64,000 nucleotides of DNA, taken from the NCBI RefSeq assembly GCF_001039355.2, contig NW_019773714.1, positions 92,651 to 156,650 on the forward strand, given 5' to 3'. The DNA is from Lingula anatina. Its lineage: Eukaryota > Brachiopoda > Lingulata > Lingulida > Lingulidae. The position numbers were made by a program, and so were the translations under genes. This document shows positions 1 to 12,671 of this stretch, piece after piece (position 1 is the first letter of the stretch; each line of letters starts with the position of its first letter). The notes below the pieces were generated by a model. The model was not told the origin of the DNA, did not search any database, and saw only the letters and a program-made list of their open reading frames with translations.

Positions 1-250
1 ATGCTGAAAAAAGTGAAAAAACAGCATAAATTCCCTAAAAGTGACCCGATCATGCTGATTTTCGAACTTGACCTGCGTATTATGAATATTCATCAGTTCT
101 GCAAGTTTCAAGTCAAAAGGTAAAATGGTTTTCCACTTATCGTGTTATCGGTAAAAGTGCACGGCGACGGCGACGACAGCGACGACGGCGACGACAGACG
201 CAGATGATGGCTATATGTACAGACACATCTGTGTCTGTACATAACAAAAA
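1..250. repeat. Left-edge dispersed repeat fragment with CGACGG tract and TGTAC hairpin
   Basis: A tract rich in CGACGG/CGACGACAG units at about 160-205 stands out from the AT-rich surroundings. It is followed by a perfect inverted repeat: 13-bp arms at 215-227 and 230-242 (starting ATGTACAGAC) separated by TC. The same 22 bases at 223-244 recur at 61943-61964, immediately beside an assembly gap, which supports a dispersed repeat family. A short open frame of about 40 codons starts at base 1, but the window cuts it and I do not treat it as a gene. The element class is unknown. Confidence 0.5.
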
Positions 251-1679
251 CCTTTCAGTACATGTAGCATTAGATGAATTATAGGCCGAACTCGTACCTG
301 TATGCTTTGAGTGGTTCTACCATGTAATTATCCTAAAAGTAATTTTACTTCCTTTCTCAAGTTCCCCTCAAGCTGTCTTCCTAGTTAAGTTAAATATGAG
401 ATAAATCCATCCCATCTGGGATTTTCCCTCCCAATTGAGATTTTCGTCAAAAAAAATTTAAAAAGCAATTTTCTCCCACTTTAATGAATTATACAACTTC
501 TAATTTAGAACTCTAGTTCTAAATGATTGACCAGTCATGCACTAAAACCACCATTTCAGCAGGAAAGCTACTTTTTTTAGGGGTTTTACCATCTTGTAGG
601 TCTGAATAGTAAAAGTTAAGTAGCTCTGCAGGATATGTAACCAGTAAAGGGGATATTTGCCCTCAGGGCATTTTCAAATTCAGGAAGCATACCTTTAATT
701 ATAACTGACCTTGTTGAGCATAGAGACTCCATTCATATGACTCTCTTATATAACAGCCAGGCTATCAAGGTGTCAGTCTCTTAAAACATACCAGTACATT
801 ATCAAGATATGATGTTTTAAAGCCCTGTATGCTATCATATTCTATACCTCCCATGGCTAAAATCATTATTCACAGACCCAGCAAGTTTTATTAATAAATA
901 ATCATCTATCTCTTAACACTTGAATTTTTCTGCTTTTAGATGAACTATTATTCCAAATAATAAATTTGTCCTTTTTGTACAGTTAAAATTTCACATCAAA
1001 AAATCATTTTGGGAACATCACTGAATAACCATATTTTGCAAAACCAACCTTTTTTGCGGCAAATCTAATAATCATTTTGCAATGGTTAGTCAACATTTTG
1101 AAAAACACTAATCATGCACTCATCCACATGCAATCAGCTTATCATGATGTATTTACATAAGCACATAACCTTTTTAGTTTTTAATTTATAATCAGAGAAA
1201 ACAGAAATTAAATATTATTTTCCTATTCAGTAAAGCCATTTAACTGACCACCCATAAACAATGCAACTGAGACTTTTTTTTTACTACTAATACTAAAAAT
1301 CAACTTTTACTTGCATTTCATAGGTAATAAATAATGAATTGAAACCAGTAAGATCTAGACACCTGGTGCCCTTTCTGATTATTTATACAGATGTTCAAAC
1401 ATTCCCCAGTATGAAAATAAATTAATCAGGCCTGAAAGCTACTTTTACAACTTGAAGGAAGTATAGGTATACTTGACAAGTATACCTATACTTCCTTCTC
1501 TTAACTTCAGTCTCTCTATATTAATTATTCTTTCGAAATAGTACATATAAAAAAAACTTTGTCAAGGACACGCTCTTTCTTCAAAGCAAAACTTCCTTTA
1601 AAGTGGTGGTACACGTATTAGATCATTGTACAAATGCAAATATTAAGTTTAACAGATTATCCAGTAGTGCCACAGCGCC
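251..1679. other. Intergenic AT-rich spacer upstream of gene 1
   Basis: No coding segment with splice sites or a long frame was found. The stretch is AT-rich with short homopolymers. The one clear structure is the perfect inverted repeat at 1454-1498, listed separately. Confidence 0.5.
1454..1498. repeat. Perfect 45-bp inverted repeat (22-bp arms, 1-nt centre)
   Basis: The arms at 1454-1475 and 1477-1498 are exact reverse complements around a single A at 1476; the left arm begins GAAGGAAGTATAGG. It lies about 200 bases upstream of the presumed promoter and first exon of gene 1. It has no visible target-site duplication and no internal sequence, so it may be the remnant of a foldback element or a site of local inverted duplication. 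Confidence 0.9.
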
Positions 1680-1837
1680 GTCTAATTGTATGAAGCGTAA
1701 CCAATCAGTACATTACATACCAACTGCGGTCTAGATCCCGGCGTCCCGCTGGTGAAGACAAAGAAGCAGAGCAGCAACAGAAACTGAGTTATGTGTTCGG
1801 GGTGCAGGAAGTCGATGAGTTGTGGTCTAACCCGGAA
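1680..1837 (+). promoter_or_regulatory. Probable promoter and noncoding first exon of gene 1
   Basis: This is a local CpG-richer island in AT-rich DNA. A CCAAT box (AACCAATCAG) sits at 1699-1708. An ETS-like CCGGAAGT at 1832-1839 overlaps a consensus splice donor, giving GAA|GTAAGA with the intron starting at 1838. Splicing to the acceptor at 12329 would make a noncoding leader, because the frame open through this exon hits a stop before the ATG at 12413. The segment is open on both strands (a plus frame containing LSYVFGVQEVDELWS), so a coding exon of an unrelated gene cannot be excluded. The transcription start is inferred, not seen. Confidence 0.4.
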
Positions 1838-4800
1838 GTAAGAAATTTTGCATAAACATAATTACCACGTTAGGTGAAAAATAAGTGTTGTTTCTCACTA
1901 TTAGAACTTATCAATCCGTTCAAGCATAAGTAAAATCCTAATGCAGACCATACTTTTTACCCACGTAGTTTCATTGATAAAAATGAGGCCACAGTTTTTG
2001 TACTGTGTAAATATTTTTGGTCAGCGCACCTGTCTGGGTCACGTAGCCATTTTGTTGATCATGTGACCCAATTTCCTGGACGACCAGGTCAAACCGAGGC
2101 TGTATACATGCAAAAGCATGGCGGAGTGTTTTGACTGTACTTACACCGGTGGTGACAATATAGGTAGGTAATGTATGTATGTGTGATTTTCTGCGAGTTT
2201 CCTGGGTATTTTTTAGGAACTTCAAAGCTGTGTATGAACTACTGAAGGGCTAAAGTACAAAGATTCTGATAAAATTTCGAAAATTTAGTTACTTAATTAT
2301 AAATGTATGACAGTGCGTTCAGGTTACAGGTTACATATGTACAGGCTACAGTGAGTGACGCTTAGTGTGGAACTGTTATTTAAACTGCCTGAGTTTTTAA
2401 ATTACACTTTACATTGCTGGGAGTGAAATGTAGTTAAAACTGTGTGAAATATTGGAACAGGCAATATGTGATACGCTAACAGTCATGATTTATATTGATG
2501 ACCAATAAATTAGTGAATGAAATGTATTTAAAGATCGATTACAAATACTGCTAATATGCAACTTGGCAAGGGTAATTAGCTTTTGACTTATTAGGCGTTA
2601 TTGATTGAGCTTATAGTCGCCTTAACTTTCTCATCAGTTTCGTGAATGAAAGCATGCAGGTTAGAGTGATCAAGTAAGTAAGATTTTGAAATTTGGAAGA
2701 ACAATTATACAGTTATACAATTTTATTTTTGCTCTGAGACCCCCCCCCCCTTGAAAAAAAAAAGGGATTTTTTTTGTGAATATTGCAGAATTTCCATTGG
2801 TGACATTTGAAATTTGGACTTTTTACTTTTTTTTTTTCGCTTTTGGTAACTGTTTTCAAATGAATTCATACTACTTTTTCACTCACTTGCATGACCATAC
2901 AATCTCAGGTACAAATACTGTGTATTTTGTGTCCAAGTACATTGTACACGCACATAATAACACTACATGTACCTGTACCTTAGGAGCTTGGGTGAACAGT
3001 TTAGGTGGCTTTATTTGGGACACTCTTTTACTGATATAATTTATAAACTGTGCCTCAGATTTTCCTAATTGAATCTGAACACTCATCTTAGTGCTCATCT
3101 TAGTCTTGTTTATTGTTCATCTTCCCCAGCAAATGAACTGATCTGTTTACCTGCATGGTTGACAGTTACTGATTGCCTAGCTGGTGAAGTAACTGATTAA
3201 CTATTAGAAGTGACTTGTTTATGAGATAAGGTGCTTTGTGAGGTGATCTTTTTAAAGTTAAAAAAACTAATTTGATTCCCTTTTATTTGTTTTAATGTAT
3301 ATTTACTTGTAAATTAATTCGAATTTGTCCAATTTAATGGAATTTGTGTTATTCTCATATCCTAGGAAGTGTATTATTAACAAAGTCAGAGGATGAAAGT
3401 TTTACATCTTTTAGTAGATTCCATTATTTTTATTGTGGAAATTAGGGCCAGGAAAAGTGCCTAATTTTGCGTAAGATGTTCAAATTGGAGAGGGATATGT
3501 GTATGTGCAATGTTCCAGTATACTGGTGGAAATATAGGGATGGGGTTTCTCCCTTTTCAATCATATTTTTCTATCCCTGTTCATGTTATGAACAACTTGG
3601 TCATATATGGATTTACTTCTGAGAATATGAAGTAAAAGACTACATTTTTAACTTTTTAGTTGGTCAGCTACAATAAATATAGTTCAGTCTGGAAATACTA
3701 AAATGGCCAATTAATAAAATACAGCATGTTGCATCCTCATGAAGTTTCAAAGCATATTTATGCCTTTTGTTAGATTAATTGAGGATAGATTATTCTAACT
3801 TTTTGAAGTAGAATTCTGAAAATTGCTCCACTTGCAGTACTGCAATGCTAAAACCACTCATTTTTTTCAGCAATTGATATCTGTACTATTGTTAGGGATC
3901 ACTTCATAAAAGACCCATTAAGTGTAGCTCATAAGATCAATGCCCATACAACTACATAAACTATTGGTAGCTGTTTGAATTTGATAGATTCATTCCCATG
4001 ACATGGTTTTAATGTTGTACTTTTTGTCTCTGTTTGTGTGATCAATTGATTTGGCCAGCGTTCAGTGAAGATGGAAAAAGCATATATACATTGATTTGTC
4101 AGGACATTGCACTGGTAGCCACAGGCTACAGATATGTATACTTTATTATTATTATTATTATTATCATCGTATCATTTTGCATGATGATGTGTATTACATA
4201 GTCTATAACGTTATTTTTATACATATACTTATAGATCTACTATTTTTATTCATTCATCCTTTTAATTGTTTATTCATTTATCTATTTATTCATCACAGAC
4301 ATCAAAGCATTTAAGAAAAACAGACAAAAAAGGATTATTTATTATTTAAAGACATAGAACAGGAAACATTTTTTACCTGCTGCAGTGGTCTGATAATGAA
4401 TGTCACAATCATCGGAAGAGTAAATAATGAAATGGTACAGTGTACCGAGAGCAGTAATATGATAGCCATGAATTCCCATGTGAGAATCCTATTGATTTAT
4501 TTTACCTACAGTAACATCACATACATCTCAAACACATGTTCTGTTGATAGGTTTTTTTTATATTTCTAGCATGTCAGTGAGTCCAGGAAATTGCTCTGTT
4601 GTATTTCCTTGCAACATTAATTGTCCAAGACATTGCGTGCCTGTTTCTTCTTTGAAAAAGTTGTGTCACCATTTAGCCAGTGGAAACAATTATTATTTAT
4701 AGTTGTTAAAATTGAGATTGGACTGAAATTGTTTTCACATTTTTATTTGAAAATGAAATGAGGGGGTTGAGCAGCCTTTTGAATACTTGTAATTACAGCA

Positions 4801-7567
4801 GTTAGTATGCCAGTGAAGGAGGGTTTATTTATTTATGTTGTTTGGTCTGTTTGACAGTGGATAAGAGGGCTCAAAATGTTTTTCACAAATTTTGACGAAA
4901 ATTTTGGGTAGATTTAGAGGGAAAGAGACTAAATCCGGGACTCCTAATATCAGTAATCTCATTCAGTAATTGATATTTTTCTTTATGGTCTGTGTTCTTT
5001 GAGTGGTCTTTTGTTTGGTTTGGTATATAGTTCAGCCGTGTTTTAAAAAGTGCACTCATGAGTATATGATTATCTTAAAGAGACATTGAATCAAATAATT
5101 ATATATTTATAATACTCAAGTGTACTCTAAAACTGACAAAATTTAATGGAGTAGACCAGTAGTGCCCTGTTGATAAAAGAACCCTCTGAAGGCTTAGCAA
5201 CTTATTATAAGAGAAAAGCATTTCCAACAGAATCAATTTCTACTTAGAAGAAAAGGGGGGTAAAATGAACAAAGAACAAACCTTCTTATGATATATTAAT
5301 ATTTGTTTGTTTGTTTCTACAACTCATTTACTTATACTGAAAAATTTTTGGTTTTGTATAAAAGATAAGATAAAATTTTGTGTGGTTTGAAAGATGTATT
5401 TATTGGACCTACAAGAAATGAATATTCATTTAGAGAGGTAGAAATTGTAACTATACTGTAGACCTAAAGTACTAAGCACCTCTGTAATCAGGATTTCATA
5501 ATACAAAATCATTGATATTTTTCACTGAAATATCAGTCTGAGAATAGAAAAAGTGCTAAACTCAGATACAGGTTTCGATCTGTTATTTTAAGCAAAACTC
5601 TCATGTTTATCTTAAATTGTCTGTTACCTTGTGGTAAATATTTGATCGTTACGTCAGTGTCCAAGCGGCAACATCATATTCTACAATTACAGAGATGGCT
5701 TAGTTTGCCTTCTGCATTTCCATGTACTTTATTATTGAAGTGGAAACCAAATTGGATTTTAATCCCGCGGGAGTTGTTGGGTAGTTACTGGATCAGGCAC
5801 TGCAAAACATATGCTAAGAGGGTAGGAAAGGGGGGTCCACAGGCGCTTGTGTTAAAAATACTCCTTCACTGATCATTTTTATTTTTTAATGAGGTAATAA
5901 ATGTTAAAATGAAGCAATTGTTAGTAGAAATTGACCAGGTTTCTGTGGGTCTTTTTTGTATAAAAACTTTTTATAAAGATTAATGTGAGACAGTTCAATT
6001 GCTTCATTGGCCATTTATTATAGAAAAACATGCTCTAATTGCAACTCAGTTTAAAAACTTGTTTTTATTTTCATTTTTCATTCAGCTTTCAAAGATTTCA
6101 AAAGTTCTTTTTAAATGAATGAAGTCTTTAGTAGTCTGTGATACACAGAACTTAAAAAAATAGGAATTTTATCTTTGTTTAAATCATAAACCCCCTCCAA
6201 GTAATAATTAGACGTGGCCGTCAGTAATTCATTATTCATACTAATTTCTCACGAAAACTGTGCATTGGTTGCCAGGGGCAGCATGCATTTCCATCTCAAA
6301 ATAAGAAAGGAAATTTACAAGACGATGTTTAACTATGGATTAATATCTGTTTAATTTAAGAAATTGTGGTCTTTCTGATTTCAATCAAGGTAAGTTTACA
6401 TTTAATATAAATATATGTGATTAGATTTGAAGTGATGTTGTGCATTTAAGCATAGAAATAATTACAGAATATCAAGTGTAGAACCTAGCATCTTGCTTAC
6501 CTTAGTATATATGGTATGCATATAAAAAACATGATCAAGAGAAAAGAAAGAATTTGTAGAAAATGGAAAATTTAATGAGAAGGTTAGAGATGTGAGACTA
6601 ATTTGTTTGTGCCCTTTGGTTTTGAGAGAGAGGGAGAGACATAAGGGGGGGGGGTAGGTAGAGGTAAAAGAAGGGTTAGGGTGTGTGGGGGGGGGGAGGG
6701 GCAATAATGAAATAATAATTTAATAGAGCATTTAAACTATAATCCATCCATTTCCTTATATTTTTATCACAAGAATTTAGTACACTTGGACAGAGGCCTA
6801 AACAGAGGTGTCTATACACCTGCCTTTATAAGATTGCCCTATGTGTACAGCATGTGTACTCTCAAGTGGCATTTTAAACAAGTCAAAGGTGCAAGGCCTT
6901 TCAGAGTCAAAAACTGTGACCTCTTTTTGAAGTGGCGTCACAATTTTAAAGAAAACGTTTTGTTTATTTTCCCTTCATGTTAAAAAAGGTTTCATTTTCA
7001 CACATACTTGCAAAGCTAACAATCCTCATATAACTATTGTGAGGTAAATTAAAGTAATGTATGCCCTGCAATAGGTGACTACTGAAGCATTTTTGGAGTG
7101 TTAAACTGTTACAAGAACCATAGTTTTAAAGTGACTTTGGGAGCAACAAATTAGAAAGTCATGCTGGAAGAGATGCAGATTATACCCATACTTAGGTATT
7201 CAATGGGTTCTGATTGACTTGAAAAAATGTTGGATAAATAATTACAGGCACGACTCTAATTAACATATATACTTGTCATCTATTTTAACATCTTTTTATG
7301 ATTTTAGTTTTACCTAGCTAGTACCAAACAAAGAAAATTTTGATGTGGAAATTGTTAAAACAGCTGTCTAAAATAATACAGTTAACAGGCAATTAATATA
7401 CCATCACTGATAAGTAACAATTCCTAAGTTATAACATCTTCTTAACCCCGTTTATATACTGCTGTACGCAATATGCATGGTTCCTACAGTGAATTTACCA
7501 GATTTACTAGTAGTGGATATTATGAGCACATTCACTGATTCAGATAAGCAAATTCAAAGACCATTTG

Positions 7568-7722
7568 CAGGCCCAAAACCAGCAATTTCAAAAGGGGGAG
7601 TTCTGAAAATGTTTACCTTTTACAATGAAATGGTGTACCAAAATCAAATTTTTCCAAGAATGAACCTTTTCCTGGCAAAAAAAGTTCTTTCAACCCCGCC
7701 CCCCCCCCAACCCCCCTGGCTA
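7568..7722 (-). mobile_element. Decayed hAT-like MITE, related to the copy at 62550
   Basis: It begins CAGGCCC and continues with CCAGCAATTTCAAAAGGGGG, which matches the reverse complement of the right end of the element at 62550-62737. It ends in a C-rich tract followed by CCTGGCTA, matching that element's left end in inverse orientation. The outer bases of the right terminus are missing or degraded. It is nonautonomous, with no coding capacity. The class assignment rests on the termini only. Confidence 0.55.
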
Positions 7723-9247
7723 TATATATACTTGATTTGTTTAGGGATGATTCTTCTGCCTCTTTTTTATCCTGTATCTCTTTTGCCTAAAAAAATCTAG
7801 AATCTAGCTAAGAACATGCAGCTCCGTAGCATCATAGTATCATATTTGTCATTTATCAACTAGAAGAAATGGCAACGGTAGCTTGCACACATATTGTAAC
7901 ACTATATGAACAACAAAGTGCCTGGCTTTGATAAGAACTGAATTTTGATATGGGCATATTGTATGGGATCTTTATTACAAGCAAAGACCTTGTTAAAGAA
8001 CTAACTGTACACAAAAATAAAAACTACACATAAAAAGTCTCTTTTTTCTGTTTATTAAAAAAAATTTCTATGGATATTCATAGTGTTTGGCATAATGATG
8101 AACAATCTAAAATAAAAATAGGAATAATGTAAGTACTAAAAATTTAGCAGCCACATGCTAGAAATCTGTCTGTTGTCATTCTGTTCAGTGGGTATGATGC
8201 AAAGGCATATTTTCCGTCTACAAACATGTTTTCTATCTAGAAACAGGCATGGCAAGAAAAAAGAAAAGAAAAAGAAAAAAGTATGATAGACTCAAATTCC
8301 CAGTGAAAACTGATTAGTTATAGCAAACCCTACCAAGATATTGCAGACCTAGATATTATTCTGAGATTTACATGTAACCAAGACTGTATTACCAAGAATG
8401 TTCAACCAAAATTGCCAAAATTGGCCTGGAAAAAGTCGATTTATTCCCAGATTTAAGCTTTGTTTTTGGTAACACATTCTTGATGTAATCCATAGTATTT
8501 GGGCCGTGTGTTTAGGTTATTTATAATGGGTTCCTTGGCCAAATTCATTTGGACATGTCTATTTATTAGTAAAGAAAATAAAAACCCAGGAAGGAAACTA
8601 ATTGATGAAAAAGTATGTGCATAGAAGAGCGGTGAGAGTATTAGTAAGCTAGTAGATTTCATTCATGGCCCATTTGGGCCAATAAACGCATATTACAGTT
8701 GCCAGTCTACCTTCACTTTTGTTTGGTATTTGGTCAGCAGCCTGAATTTTTTGCCTCGACTAAACATCAACATACACATATAGATGGCATGTGGTTACTA
8801 GTAACTCTGTTAATTTTCGCAAATGTTCACATTTATCATTTTTAACCATCTGAGTACGAAATCTTCCATTTTCACATTTCGTTCTGATTTTGACACGTAA
8901 ACAATATCCAAACATTTTAATGCAGGTCACATTGACAACCCTATTGATAGTTTAGAAAAAGAATGTAGGTTGGTTGGTTGGTAGGTCTAGAAACAAAACA
9001 GTTTGTGTATAGCCCATCAGGCAAATGGATTAATGAAGTAGGTCTTATTTTATTGCTGTATCACACTCAGTTTAATTGGATTTGGAGTGCATGATAGTGC
9101 AATTGTGCTTGCATGCTTGATGTTGATAACAGCATAGTGCTTAATTGATTGAGACTTAGATTATATTAAAATCCTCATTTCCCCAGTGATGGCCACCTAT
9201 CACAAGTGGATAGAGTTATTGTACTTGTTGCCAAACAGGATTAATCC

Positions 9248-9490
9248 AGAATAAATTCCTTTGGAGCACGATTCTCAGGTAGTTTCACCATACAAAATTC
9301 TGCATGAGGTCATGCATTCAACACATTCCCCTGTGATTCAGTTATCAGCTGGATATTGATATAGTACTAGCAATGTGCCAAACAAACACTTAATAAAATC
9401 TAAACTAAATAAAATAAAAATTAGAATCAAGAATGAATACCTTTGGAGCATGATTCTGGTAACTTCTAGATTCTGCATGAAGTAATGCAA
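9248..9490. repeat. Imperfect direct repeat pair, about 65 bp each
   Basis: Two similar segments, about 9248-9318 and 9428-9490, share CCTTTGGAGCA(C/T)GATTCT and then TTCTGCATGA(G/A)GT(C/A)ATGCA in the same order and orientation, with small indels between. This looks like an old local duplication inside the putative first intron. No function is apparent. Confidence 0.6.
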
Positions 9491-11479
9491 GTTGAAGAAT
9501 GTGGGGTATATCGCCAGTACTGTAAGTTGCCTGTTAAAACTTTATTTCTGTGAGGGAAGATGGGTGTGGTCAGGTCAAGACAATAACTTATGTATGTATT
9601 TAATCCCCTGGGTCTGTAAAACATGCAAGGACTTAATTAATCCACAAATTGTACTCAGTTATGATTGATTATATTAAAGAACTTGGTAACCCAGCTCTTC
9701 AAAGTTTCCTTATGCTCTGGCTGTTATTAGCAGAACTTGGCTTTGAGGTCACTCTGAAATCAGGGGTTTCCCTACCCTCTACCAGGGTGACAGATTGATT
9801 TTTCACAGATATTCAGTGTATTCACAGATATGTCTCTAGATAAATAGATGGTAATTTTGGTCTGTTGTCAACTTAGTGATAGTCATTTGAAATACACAAA
9901 GAAAAATTGTCCATGGATGTGCATATCAGACAAAATTGATGACCAGAAAAAAAATAACCTTAAAAACATTCTTTAGTGATATGCCTCGATCAAGAAATAA
10001 GAATTGATCATTTTACTTAAATAGCTAGTTAATACAGAAGTAACTACATGGTAAAACTGCAGTAGTGAAGGATCAGAAAAAAAAACATTCGCAAAGCCAA
10101 CATTTGTGTTAAGTATGATACATGAGCCTATAATACTTGTAATCTTCATTCCGAATAGCTTGTGAGGATGTGAAATTACTTATATTTCATGAGCAAACAT
10201 TTTCATTGTGTCAAAAAGAAACATTATGGACTAAAAAAAGAGCATTAATGGCAGCTGAGTGTGTATGAGTATATGTATCTGTCCATAAAACATGATGCCG
10301 CTTATCTATGATGTCATGTAAAATAACAGCTTAAACTAACAAATTTGTAGGTTTTGCGGATAAAATGTGCTTGAAACATGCTGCAAGGCAGTTGTGGGAT
10401 AAAATCTTCTGAGAATTCCCAGGTAGTATTTTGCTTTAAGGAGGTATACTTTTAGGAAGCCAGGTGTTGGATCAATATATGGTGAATGAAAAATTGCATT
10501 ATGTATATAGACATTGTTTTTTTTTATATCAATTTATATCAATAATTCTGTGGCTAGTGTTGGTACTTAACAAGTGGCATAGGATTATCCTTGTATCACG
10601 GTTTCTTCAGGCAAGGCTTTTTCTCAAACAATTTTTTTTTTGTTTTAAAAAATCAGTCATGGTACCATTTAAGCTCATGATAATACTAAGTCCATATGTT
10701 TTAAGTTAACAAAACAGTAGATGATTATCTAGAAATGATGGCATAAATCAGTAGTGATGAAACAAAAAAATGAATAAGGAAGAAGTGACCTCTAAAAAAA
10801 AAAGTCTGGACTGAAAATAAAAATCAAAACATTTGCATTACTTAATTACCAGCTGTAACATAATGAGGGAACACTTATTTTATTAAAAAATACAAATATC
10901 AAATTGTATATTAAAGTAAAAACTCCATCATATTTGGTAGTGTTTTGTCAGGAAGCATTATTTCACGCTTTGGTACTGTGAAACTTAATATTTTAACAAG
11001 ATCAAGTGATTTTTGTTTTAAAAAAGTCTGAAAGGAAATAATTAATTAAGCGTAGACTGATCACAGAGGTTGAAAAATCGATATGGCTATTGGTTTTGTT
11101 TACAGTGTAGTCTATTAAGTTACTTTAAGTTATTAACTCAGCATCTTAGGTTATTCTGAAGTATTGTAGTAAAATATTGACTTATTTACAAACACAATGG
11201 CCAGACAAATCCATATCAGTTTCACATTAAAATATATATGAACAATCTCCCAATTGTTATGATTCTTGCAGCATTTAGGAAATTCTACTTAACCCACATT
11301 TAGGCCTAACATTCATTCAAATCAAGTTTGCTTTAATGTTAAAATCATTCTCGGTGTACAATCAAGCGTGTTAAATACTCATTCAAAGTCGCTTTCCTAT
11401 TTGCATTGGGTCAACAATTGCTATTTGATAGAGAGGCTCGTGACATAATAGCTAAGAGGCAGAGCAGGCTTTGTCCCTT

Positions 11480-11624
11480 GCAGGAACTGCTAGGACTAGA
11501 GTACTGGAGTAATGTAAATAAATACATTGTTGCCTAGCATACAAACAGTTGGCACAGACTCAATGGTAGAGGTAATATGGCCGCACGCTAGACGGCTGTA
11601 CAGGTGCTTCGAGAAGTTTTACAG
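11480..11624 (+). promoter_or_regulatory. Possible alternative first exon of gene 1
   Basis: A modestly GC-richer stretch contains AATATGGCCGCACGC at about 11575 (resembling an ATGGCCGC initiator/YY1-type element) and ends in a good donor, ACAG|GTAGGA, with the intron starting at 11625. The ATG in it is followed almost at once by TAG, so any transcript would use it as untranslated leader. It lies 0.7 kb upstream of the first coding exon. No transcript evidence is available. Confidence 0.25.
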
Positions 11625-12328
11625 GTAGGAAACTGGAGTTCGTGAAACTTAAAGGAATGGCATTTATGGTTAATTTATGGTGATTATTGTTACTGTGAAA
11701 TGAAATGTGACTTTAGGGTTGTCAGTGTCTTGTCTGATTATTGATCATTATGTAGGCACTGGATTAGTAGTATCACAACAGATGTGCAGATACAGTATTA
11801 CTATGCTGTATGCATTATTACCTCTATCTTACAGTTATTAAGTACTTACTAAATATTAAAAAGATTATAAAATTTGTATTGCAGTGATATGGTTAAACTT
11901 ACTGCACAATTTTTTGTTGGTGAATATTAAAGGTGTAGTACTGAAAAGCATTGTATAAGTATTATTATTCATCGTACAGTTGCATGTCACCTTTTACTGA
12001 TGAAAAAGTGATAAAAATGATAAAAAATCTAGGCTCGCTTTAGCACATTGAATTTATCCAATTGCTAAACATGTTCTAATATAACTAACAATAAAGTAAT
12101 TGTTAAGTATTAACCATTTCTTCCCAAATCTGTCACAGATTTGGTTCAGATTTTAGATCTGCTAAAAGAACAGCTGTTTAACTAAAAGAAATGTCATGGA
12201 GAGATCCCATATTTTGAGTCTCATAATGGATTTGATTTTTGTATAGACCTTAAAGTTAATACCCTGGTACACATACTTAATGAATTTTGTATATTTATGT
12301 TAAAGACTATTTACATTTCTGTCTGCAG

Positions 12329-12671
12329 GTGTCAAGCACACTTAAAGCAGTAAAGCCAACAGCTGGATATATTAACAGATAAAAAAACTGTCGGAAATAC
12401 TGTAAATTGACAATGGGGGCGGGTGCCTCAAAGGACGAAGTCGAAATCCCCACCAGTGCCTCCACAACCAGAGACACGACCAACAGAGACAATAAAAGCA
12501 ATGGAAGTGGTTCCGCGCACCCCTCAAAACCGTCCACCCCTGCGCCTCCCGCGTCTGCCAAGTCTGGGGTTAAGGGGACCTCGGGGAGGCCAGACTCGAA
12601 AGGATGGCAGAAGGTGCAGACATACACTCGTGCAATGTCAGGGATTACTGGGAAAAGATTCAGGACTCAAG
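12329..12671 (+). other. Gene 1 first coding exon: N-myristoylation head
   Basis: The acceptor TCTGCAG ends at 12328 and the donor follows 12671 (CAAG|GTAAGG). The leader 12329-12412 has in-frame stops, so the ATG at 12413 is the first usable start. The protein begins MGAGASKDE: Gly2, Ser6 and Lys7 match the N-myristoyltransferase consensus. The next roughly 75 residues are Ser/Thr/Pro/Lys-rich and probably disordered. Many overlapping frames on both strands here are shadows caused by the C/G-richer composition. The exon ends one base into a codon (phase 1). Confidence 0.85.

Larger units (their letters stand above)
1838..12328 (+). other. Putative first intron of gene 1 (about 10.5 kb), no supported gene
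   Basis: The intron is bounded by the donor at 1838 and the acceptor TCTGCAG at 12322-12328. Open frames inside are short, low-complexity and unsupported by splice sites. It contains a (TTA)n run near 4141-4163, a G/GA-rich simple stretch near 6625-6700, a decayed hAT-like MITE at 7568-7722, an imperfect direct repeat pair at 9248-9490, and a possible alternative first exon ending at 11624. Everything else is unremarkable AT-rich sequence. If transcription starts near 11.5 kb instead, most of this stretch is intergenic. Confidence 0.45.

Noticed and set aside
1-123. Open frame of about 40 codons from the first base
   Set aside because: It is cut by the window edge, short, and inside a probable dispersed repeat. 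No protein similarity is recognised.
1971-2225. Minus-strand open frame of 84 codons near the promoter
   Set aside because: No recognisable motif, no splice context, and composition typical of intergenic DNA.
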